DNA from: Cyclobacteriaceae bacterium
GTDB lineage: Bacteria; Bacteroidota; Bacteroidia; Cytophagales; Cyclobacteriaceae
DNA: 11,731 bases
Reading direction: 5' to 3'
Assembly: GCA_021648745.1 (NCBI GenBank)
Contig: JAKISE010000096.1
Location: forward strand, 1-11,731
The notes below the pieces were generated by a model. It did no database searches and was not told the origin of the DNA. It saw nothing but the letters and a program-made list of their open reading frames with translations. A program made the translations under genes and the position numbers. Position 1 is the first letter of the stretch. Every line of letters begins with the position of its first letter. This document shows positions 8,301 through 11,731 of the stretch, in pieces.

Positions 8301-8727
8301 AGCGTTCAATCATATCGTTAATCATCCCTTGGAGACCCATTTTACGACCATCGTCAGGTGCGTAAATTCGTTCTATTCCATACGATTGTAAATCACTTAT
8401 CTCTTCAGGTAGAATTACGCCACCACCACCACCAAAAATTCTAATATGGGTTGAATTGTTTTCCTTAAGTAAGTCATACATATACTTGAAGTACTCATTA
8501 TGTCCACCTTGGTAAGATGTCAAGGCAATGGCATTTGCATCTTCTTGGATGGCACAATTCACGACTTCCTCAACACTTCGGTCATGACCCAAATGGATGA
8601 CCTCAACTCCTGTAGCTTGAATTATCCTCCGCATAATGTTGATGGCTGCATCATGGCCATCAAACAGTGAAGCGGCAGTTACAATTCTGATTTTATTTTT
8701 GGGTTTATAAGGAGCAATTTTTTCCAT
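5356..8727 (-). CDS. icmF: Fused isobutyryl-CoA mutase (IcmF): B12 domain + G-protein chaperone + mutase
   Basis: A 1123-residue cytosolic adenosylcobalamin enzyme carrying all parts on one chain. Residues about 10-145 are the B12-binding domain with LFDGHDAAINIMRR (Asp23, His25 as lower ligand) and a GGGGG run near 99-103. Residues about 195-400 are a MeaI/MeaB-type GTPase chaperone: Walker A GTGGAGKSS (203-211), DPSKRKTGGALLGDRIRM (235-252), ETSGIGQSD (297-305), NKFD (343-346). After a linker, about 540-1123 is the mutase barrel. Where methylmalonyl-CoA mutase has an active-site Tyr and Arg, this protein has Phe (FPFKR, 571-575) and Gln772 (AQNTCIF), as in isobutyryl-CoA mutase. It should therefore interconvert isobutyryl- and n-butyryl-CoA, linking valine and fatty-acid metabolism; relatives also act weakly on isovaleryl-CoA. 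Length and domain order are normal for IcmF. It has its own promoter and no cotranscribed neighbour. Confidence 0.95.
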   Translation of the reverse strand: MEKIAPYKPKNKIRIVTAASLFDGHDAAINIMRRIIQATGVEVIHLGHDRSVEEVVNCAIQEDANAIALTSYQGGHNEYFKYMYDLLKENNSTHIRIFGGGGGVILPEEISDLQSYGIERIYAPDDGRKMGLQGMINDMIERCDFPTGANLNGEVKGLAAKDAQSIAKLISGAENFPKESGKLLDKVHILANKATTPVLGITGTGGAGKSSLVDELVRRFLNDFDDKTIAIISVDPSKRKTGGALLGDRIRMNSINNDRVYMRSLATRQSNLALSKHVNEAIQVLKAANYDLIILETSGIGQSDTEITDHSDVSLYVMTPEYGAATQLEKIDMLDFADIIAINKFDKRGALDALRDVKKQYQRNHNLFEEKTETMPVYGTIASQFNDPGMNSLYRKIMDTIEEKMEGSLHSGMPEEKNVSKKQFVIPPNRTRYLSEISENNRGYDKWVNTQKEVAQKLYSIHTTSEIVKAEKDSVTAEALAKTYQKIELDLDPKNKQIIEEWPAKVKKYKDPEYTFKVRDKELVIKTHTTSLSQNEIPKIALPKYEAWGDLLKWNLQENVPGEFPYTAGLFPFKREGEDPTRMFAGEGGPERTNRRFHYVSMAMPAKRLSTAFDSVTLYGNDPDVRPDIYGKIGNAGVSICCLDDAKKLYSGFDLSNPLTSVSMTINGPAPMLLGFFMNTAIDQQCELYIKENGLEKEVAKKIEAIYKEKGVTRPSYQGDLPEGNNGLGLMLLGTTGDQVLPKEVYDKIKKETLTKVRGTVQADILKEDQAQNTCIFSTEFALKLMGDVQEYFINNGVRNFYSVSISGYHIAEAGANPISQLAFTLANGFTYVEYYISRGMDINEFGPNLSFFFSNGLDPEYSVIGRVARRIWAKAMKHKYGANKRAQMLKYHIQTSGRSLHAQEIDFNDIRTTLQALYAINDNCNSLHTNAYDEAITTPTEESVRRAMAIQLIINKELGLSKNENPIQGSFIIEELTDLVEEAVLLEFDRITERGGVLGAMETMYQRSKIQEESLYYETLKHTGEFPIIGVNTFLSSKGSPTVLPGEVIRATEEEKQYQIDMLNHLIEGNNEEAQDQLTKITNTALANNNIFEELMEATKVCSLGQIKDVLFEVGGQYRRNM

Positions 8728-8751
8728 AAGTGCGTATTTCTAAAATGACTG

Positions 8752-8759
8752 CAAAAATA
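8752..8759 (-). promoter_or_regulatory. -7 promoter box for icmF
   Basis: The minus strand reads TATTTTTG, a full match to TAnnTTTG, with 24 bp between it and the icmF ATG. A clear -33 element is not visible. The element at 8874 lies about 115 bp further upstream and should not disturb it. Confidence 0.5.
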
Positions 8760-8873
8760 CAATATTATGAAGTGCATTCGCTAGAAAATAGGGGTAAAGG
8801 TGGATGATTATAAGAAATGGAAAAGCAGTTCGCTAACTCAATAAGCAAAGTTTTATTTAAGGAATAGCTATAA

Positions 8874-9135
8874 ACCTGAGTTCGACCTAAGGAATACTGT
8901 CAGCTTTAAGTGAAAATTTCGTAAACAACTCAAATTTATGCAGGACTAACGAGTTAATTCAAAGAAATTTGAGGAAGTTTAGGGAAATTTCACTAAAGCC
9001 CAAAGGGAAAATATCTAGCAGGCAATCTTTTAGAAATAAAATTCTTGAAATAATCCATTATTTCTTCACTTTTCATTTCCAAAATTTCACCTACTATCTT
9101 CTTTTCTGGCAGCATTCCTTAGGTCGAACTCAGGT
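8874..9135 (+). mobile_element. Complete 262-bp inverted-repeat element (MITE-like) with TATAA duplication
   Basis: Both ends carry the inverted repeat ACCTGAGTTCGACCTAAGGA, which extends to about 29 bases with two mismatches (continuing AT-A/G-CTG-T/C-CAG). It is flanked by perfect 5-bp direct repeats TATAA at 8869-8873 and 9136-9140, the mark of a transposition event. The inside is too short for a transposase. It aligns over its whole length with 10988-11247 (about 90% by eye) and in part with 1-91 on the opposite strand. It is best read as a non-autonomous derivative mobilised by a transposase encoded elsewhere. The parent insertion-sequence family could not be named. Confidence 0.85.
8993..9115 (-). 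other. 40-residue reading frame inside the element, starting in the terminal repeat
   Basis: On the minus strand an ATG formed by the end of the terminal repeat (9113-9115) opens a 40-residue frame that begins MLPEKKIVGEILEMKSEEIM, continues DYFKNFISKRLPARYFPFGL, and ends in TAG (8993-8995). The 10988-11247 copy has the matching frame, lengthened to 51 residues by a one-base shift near the end. It may be the leftover 5' end of the parent transposase gene. Between copies most codon changes alter the residue, so there is no sign that it is kept as a protein. It is not recognised as any known family. Confidence 0.4.
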
Positions 9136-9201
9136 TATAAGAAAAAAATAGCGAGTGATTTTTGAAGACTAAAATCCTGATTATAATCTTTTTTAAGATC
9201 C

Positions 9202-9239
9202 AAATCTGAAAGAAATGATAAAAACTTAAATCTGAAAGA
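9202..9239. repeat. 12-bp direct repeat AAATCTGAAAGA, two copies
   Basis: AAATCTGAAAGA occurs at 9202-9213 and 9228-9239, with 26-bp spacing, between the mobile element and the sigma-factor terminator. The second copy overlaps the terminator stem by two bases. Its role is unknown; it may only be a local duplication in AT-rich DNA. Confidence 0.5.
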
Positions 9240-9261
9240 GGATACCTAAAAAAGTATCCTC
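9238..9261 (-). terminator. Hairpin downstream of the sigma-factor gene
   Basis: A perfect 8-bp stem, GAGGATAC/GTATCCTC, with an 8-base loop starts 21 bp after the sigma-factor stop. On the minus strand it is followed by TTTCAGATTT, a weak T-rich tail. It is well placed to be the transcription terminator of the sigma-factor gene, though not a textbook one. Confidence 0.6.
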
Positions 9262-9282
9262 TCAGTTACTGTATGATTACGA

Positions 9283-10149
9283 TTACCCTAAGAAATTTAT
9301 TAGCAAGCGATTTCTTGAATCGTGCTGTAATTTTTTAATAGCTTTTTCTTTTATTTGACGAACACGCTCTCGCGTAATATTTAGTGTTTCTGCAATTTGT
9401 TCTAACGAAATGGCGGTAGCTTCACTAATACCGAAATACATTCTAAGTACTTGCTGTTCACGAGGATCAAGTGTGGCTAAAGAGCGTTCGGTTTCTATTT
9501 GTAAAGAGCTAGTATATTCTAAATCGCCATCTGTTTTATTAATTCCTTTGTCTTCTAACACATCTAAAAGTGAATTGCTTTCGCCTTCTGCAAATGGAGC
9601 ATCAACAGATACATGTCGGGTTCTAGCACTCATGGTTCCCTTCAATTCTTTGTCATCCATTTCTAGGATTTCAGCAAGCTCTTGGTCGGTAGGGGCACGG
9701 TTATATTTTTGCTCCAGTTCGGCCATTGCCTTATTAATCTTATTTAGACTACCTACCTTGTTTAAAGGAATTCGCACCAAGCGAGAATGTTCTGCCAATG
9801 CTTGCATAATCGACTGGCGGATCCACCAAACTGCATAAGATATAAACTTAAAACCACGGGTGTGATCAAATTTTTGAGCTGCTTTAATCAGCCCTAAATT
9901 GCCCTCATTAATGAGGTCATTTAAGGTAAGGCTCTTATTTTGATATTGCTTAGCAACCGAAACCACAAAACGTAAATTGGCTTTCACCAATTTTTCTAAA
10001 GCCGCTTCATCACCATCTTGTATCCGTTGTGCTAACACTACTTCTTCTTCAGAAGTAATCATTTCTATTTTGTTAACATCCTGAAAATACTTTTCTAATG
10101 ATTGGTTTTCACGGTTAGTAATATTTTGCGTAATCTTAAGTTGTCTCAT
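9283..10149 (-). CDS. rpoD: Primary-type RNA polymerase sigma-70 factor (RpoD/SigA-like)
   Basis: A 288-residue sigma factor with the short architecture of Bacteroidota primary sigma factors, which lack region 1.1. It starts MRQLKITQNITNRENQSLEK, the usual N-terminus. Region 1.2 covers about 15-45. Region 2 covers about 55-125, with LRFVVSVAKQY, LNDLINEGNLGLIKAAQKFD and the -7-binding segment GFKFISYAVWWIRQSI (99-114). Region 3 follows (LVRIPLNKVGSLNKI onward). Region 4 covers about 215-285, with the helix-turn-helix SLEQIAETLNITRERVRQIKEKAIKKL. It should direct RNA polymerase to TAnnTTTG promoters like those in this window. Parts of the region 3-4 linker and the tail (LEDKGINKTDGDLEYTSSL; HDSRNRLLINFLG) differ from the most common Bacteroidota RpoD as I remember it, so it could be a second, RpoD-like paralogue. 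Confidence 0.9.
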   Translation of the reverse strand: MRQLKITQNITNRENQSLEKYFQDVNKIEMITSEEEVVLAQRIQDGDEAALEKLVKANLRFVVSVAKQYQNKSLTLNDLINEGNLGLIKAAQKFDHTRGFKFISYAVWWIRQSIMQALAEHSRLVRIPLNKVGSLNKINKAMAELEQKYNRAPTDQELAEILEMDDKELKGTMSARTRHVSVDAPFAEGESNSLLDVLEDKGINKTDGDLEYTSSLQIETERSLATLDPREQQVLRMYFGISEATAISLEQIAETLNITRERVRQIKEKAIKKLQHDSRNRLLINFLG

Positions 10150-10461
10150 TCTAAGATATTAGTTAGGTTCGGAAATAATAGGTTAAAGCTGTATGGGCTA
10201 AAAATGGTTCTAAGGTTCTTTTCAACATAGGTTTTCTGCAAACAAAAAATTTGTTTAACTAAAATAAATTTATAGTGCTGTAGATAAGAATTATTACATC
10301 TTAAATAAATAGCCATACAGCAGGCGAAATTAAAGAGTGTTTGGCAAACTCTTGCAATATAATTTAAATTTCTAGCGGCATTATGTCATTATGCCTCAAT
10401 TTGTAGAAGAACTCTTAAAATGGATTGCTAAAAAGGTCTTAAGATTTAAATAGAATGGGAC
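10150..10461. other. 312-bp spacer between the PAS gene and the sigma-factor gene
   Basis: AT-rich leader and upstream region of the minus-strand sigma-factor gene, and downstream region of the PAS gene. No good TAnnTTTG box was found on the minus strand. The only distinct structure is the AAACAAA/TTTGTTT dyad listed separately. No open frame worth reporting and no clear terminator for the PAS gene was seen. A long 5' leader for the sigma-factor gene is possible. Confidence 0.5.
10240..10256. promoter_or_regulatory. AAACAAA-AAA-TTTGTTT dyad upstream of the sigma-factor gene
   Basis: A perfect 7-bp inverted repeat with a 3-base centre lies about 90 bp before the sigma-factor start. Its position and symmetry would suit a protein-binding site, but AT-rich DNA makes such dyads by chance. 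Confidence 0.3.
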
Positions 10462-10815
10462 TTAAAATATTTTTTTTCTAATGAGCAGAGTTGATTTTTC
10501 ACCTTTTGATGATTTTATTGGAAAAAAATTAAATGTAACATCAATTTCTTGACCAGAGTAGTCAATCATTTTTACTTTAAAAAGTTTTCCTTCCTGATTT
10601 CCGTAAAATGTGTCGATGAACGCATTTACTACTGTTGTTCTATCCTGTTCAACAACATAATCTAAAATTATAGAATTGTGAGCTATATTAGGACTTTTGC
10701 AAGTAAGAATTTCGCAAAATTCTTTGTCTGCGTTTAAAACCCTACCATTGGAATTTACAATAATCTCAGATGTGAGGTAAATCTGGTCTTTTTGAATGTT
10801 AGTAGTACTTGCCAT
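10462..10815 (-). CDS. Small stand-alone PAS-domain protein
   Basis: A 117-residue predicted cytosolic protein made of little more than one PAS-like sensor domain. The pattern fits: EIIVNSNGRVLNADKEFCEILTC (N-cap strand pair and first helix), then LDYVVEQDRTTVVNAFIDTF, the strand KLFKVKMIDYSGQEIDVTFNFFPIK, and a final strand STLLIRKKIF. No kinase, HTH, GGDEF or other output domain is attached, so it would act through a partner protein or only as a ligand or redox sensor; the ligand is not predictable. The ATG at 10815 is preferred over an in-frame GTG at 10821 because it gives a conventional start with a promoter 32 bp upstream. Same strand as the sigma-factor gene but 312 bp away. The family call rests on pattern reading and is moderately sure. 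Confidence 0.7.
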   Translation of the reverse strand: MASTTNIQKDQIYLTSEIIVNSNGRVLNADKEFCEILTCKSPNIAHNSIILDYVVEQDRTTVVNAFIDTFYGNQEGKLFKVKMIDYSGQEIDVTFNFFPIKSSKGEKSTLLIRKKIF

Positions 10816-10847
10816 TAACACTAGTGTCTAGTTTGTGCTTTCAGCAA

Positions 10848-10855
10848 CAAAACTA
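10848..10855 (-). promoter_or_regulatory. -7 promoter box for the PAS gene
   Basis: The minus strand reads TAGTTTTG, a full match to TAnnTTTG, 32 bp before the ATG at 10815. The expected -33 region falls close to the start of the ACCTA/TAGGT dyad array. Confidence 0.5.
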
Positions 10856-10872
10856 TTCGGAATGGTTAAACT

Positions 10873-10908
10873 ACCTATTAGTAGGTTTACCTATTTTCAT
10901 AAATAGGT
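10873..10908. promoter_or_regulatory. Tandem ACCTA/TAGGT dyads, candidate operator
   Basis: Four half-sites alternate in orientation within 36 bp: ACCTA-TTAG-TAGGT (10873-10886), 2 bp, then ACCTATTT-TCAT-AAATAGGT (10889-10908). The second dyad is a perfect 8-bp stem with a 4-base loop. They sit directly upstream of the PAS gene's -7 box, overlapping where the -33 element should be, which is the usual place for a repressor or activator site. As RNA on the plus strand the second stem is followed by ATTTTG, so a terminator reading is possible but there is no gene to terminate from that side. Confidence 0.5.
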
Positions 10909-10987
10909 ATTTTGCCTAGATCAAAAATTGCTTATGGTTAGGAGTTGGAGGAGGAGGATATTTTATAGACTTTTGCACACCTAATTA

Positions 10988-11247
10988 ACCTGAGTTCGAT
11001 TAAGGAATACTGTCAGCTTTAAGTAAAAATTTCATAAACAACTCAAATTTATGTAGAACTAACGGGTTAATTCAAATAACTTTGAGGAAGTTTGAGGAAG
11101 TTTCACTAAAGCCCAAGGAAAAATATTTAGCAGGCAATCTTTTAGAGATAAAAATCTTAAAATAATCCATTATTTTTTCACTTTTTATTTCCAAAACCTC
11201 ACCTACTACCTTATTTTCTGACAGCATTCCTTAGGTCAAACTCAGGT
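10988..11247 (+). mobile_element. Second complete copy of the short inverted-repeat element (260 bp)
   Basis: This copy has the same orientation and boundaries as 8874-9135. The left end reads ACCTGAGTTCGATTAAGGAA (one base lost and one changed in the repeat) and the right end carries one change (TCAAACTCAGGT). Flanks are AATTA (10983-10987) and TATTA (11248-11252), a 4-of-5 match that suggests an older, slightly mutated target duplication. The internal frame runs from ATG 11225-11227 to TGA 11072-11074 on the minus strand (51 residues). It ends only 16 bp before the tRNA gene. Confidence 0.85.
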
Positions 11248-11263
11248 TATTAAAATAATTATT

Positions 11264-11338
11264 CGGGATGTGGCGCAGTCCGGTTAGCGCACTCCGTTAG
11301 GGACGGAGAGGCCGCAGGTTCAAATCCTGTCATCCCGA
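11264..11338 (+). tRNA. tRNA-Pro, anticodon AGG
   Basis: A full 75-base cloverleaf can be folded by hand: acceptor CGGGATG/CATCCCG; D-stem GCGC/GCGC with a GG-containing loop; anticodon stem CTCCG/CGGAG with the loop TTAGGGA; variable AGGCC; T-stem GCAGG/CCTGT with loop TTCAAAT; discriminator A. The anticodon at 11299-11301 is AGG, reading proline codon CCU. The C1-G72 pair and A73 are proline identity features of bacterial tRNA-Pro, and G37 follows the anticodon as expected. The 3' CCA is not encoded (next bases CAAG), so it must be added afterwards. A34 is unusual for a bacterial tRNA-Pro. The mobile element just upstream leaves almost no native promoter region. Confidence 0.92.
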
Positions 11339-11405
11339 CAAGTTATTGCAGAGAGGTTGTATCGGTTGAATTAGGATAAAATTCTACAAGTTTAATGCTA
11401 CAGAA

Positions 11406-11624
11406 ATGAAATTTATAGTTCAGATTTTGGTAACTGCTTTAGCTGTAATGTTTGCACAATGGTTATTGCCAGGGGTCAGTGCCAATGGATTTATGTCAGG
11501 CGTTTTTGTAGCACTTGTTCTTGCCGTATTAAATGTAGTTGTTAAGCCTATTTTGGTGTTTTTAACCTTACCGGTCACAGTATTAACTCTTGGGTTTTTC
11601 TTACTACCTAAAATCCGCAACTAA
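11406..11624 (+). pseudogene. Truncated PF04020-type (phage holin family) integral membrane protein
   Basis: The frame encodes 72 residues, of which the first 67 look like the N-terminal half of the small four-helix membrane proteins annotated as phage holin family (usual length about 110-120). Three hydrophobic segments are visible: about 4-21, 30-48 and 50-67, with the family-typical VLNVVVKPILVFLTLPVTVLTLGFFLL. These proteins are widespread in bacterial chromosomes and mostly not phage genes; their role is unknown. After FFLL (near 11606) the family's fourth-helix region is replaced by PKIRN and a stop, and no other frame continues it. The coding sequence has therefore been interrupted, probably by an insertion or rearrangement running off the right edge. 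Confidence 0.75.
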
Positions 11625-11731
11625 CCAATTTGTAAACTCATAAGGCAGAACAGGGTTGGAAATCTTAGCAAATTTCAAAGTAAATTGGGGAGTAATCGAA
11701 TTTGTTATTTGACTTTTCTGTTTTCTTCTAC
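11604..11731 (-). CDS. Possible C-terminal end of a gene entering from the right edge
   Basis: The minus strand is open from the window edge to a TAG at 11604-11606, giving 42 residues that include TPQFTLKFAKISNPVLPYE and then FTNWLVADFR. The stop falls exactly where the membrane-protein gene loses its family similarity, so the frame belongs to the sequence that interrupts it. It could be the end of an insertion-sequence gene or an unrelated neighbour joined by deletion. No family was recognised, and a 126-base open frame can arise by chance in AT-rich DNA. Confidence 0.3.
   Translation of the reverse strand, partial: RRKQKSQITNSITPQFTLKFAKISNPVLPYEFTNWLVADFR

Noticed and set aside
8969..9151. 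60-residue plus-strand frame spanning most of the mobile element
   Set aside because: It runs through the terminal repeat and out into flanking DNA and has no counterpart kept in the other copy.
8869..11252. CRISPR array or composite transposon formed by the repeats
   Set aside because: The repeats are about 260 bp, two kilobases apart, in the same orientation and each with its own flanking duplication or near-duplication. The DNA between them holds a sigma-factor gene and a PAS gene rather than cargo, so they are independent insertions.
11420..11620. 66-residue minus-strand frame opposite the membrane-protein gene
   Set aside because: It is antisense to a recognisable transmembrane coding sequence and has low-complexity, non-protein-like composition.

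Overview
The window looks like chromosomal DNA from a Bacteroidota bacterium, probably a Cytophagales-type marine or soil species. It is AT-rich. Three promoters match the Bacteroidota -7 box TAnnTTTG, and no clear Shine-Dalgarno sequences are seen. The genes also point this way: a 288-residue primary-type sigma factor without region 1.1, a secreted DUF1573 protein, a one-polypeptide IcmF mutase and a PGM2/PgcA-type phosphosugar mutase. The species is inferred; nothing in the window fixes it.

Layout. Positions 1-350 are mobile debris: the end of a short inverted-repeat element (1-91) and a decayed IS200/IS605-type TnpA remnant (111-350). Positions 376-4134 form a likely minus-strand operon: trpS, a YfiT-like DinB protein, a phosphohexomutase and a second DinB/DUF1572-like protein, with tight spacing or overlap except for one 72-bp spacer made of degenerate heptamer repeats. 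A plus-strand secreted DUF1573 protein (4260-5342) is divergent from trpS and converges on the large minus-strand icmF (5356-8727). A complete short element with TATAA target duplications (8874-9135) lies between icmF and the minus-strand sigma factor (9283-10149). A small stand-alone PAS protein (10462-10815, minus) follows, preceded by an operator-like array of ACCTA/TAGGT dyads. Another copy of the short element (10988-11247) ends 16 bp before a tRNA-Pro whose anticodon reads AGG. The window ends in a PF04020-type membrane protein gene that is cut off by foreign-looking sequence.

Most genes are housekeeping and do not form one pathway. TrpRS serves translation, the mutase serves sugar-phosphate metabolism, and IcmF serves acyl-CoA (isobutyryl/butyryl) metabolism, with residues that predict isobutyryl-CoA rather than methylmalonyl-CoA as substrate. 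I do not see a defence system, CRISPR array or biosynthetic cluster. The most unusual signals are the three-copy, roughly 260-bp non-autonomous element family with a small reading frame starting inside its terminal repeat, the A34-containing tRNA-Pro next to one copy, and the dyad array before the PAS gene.
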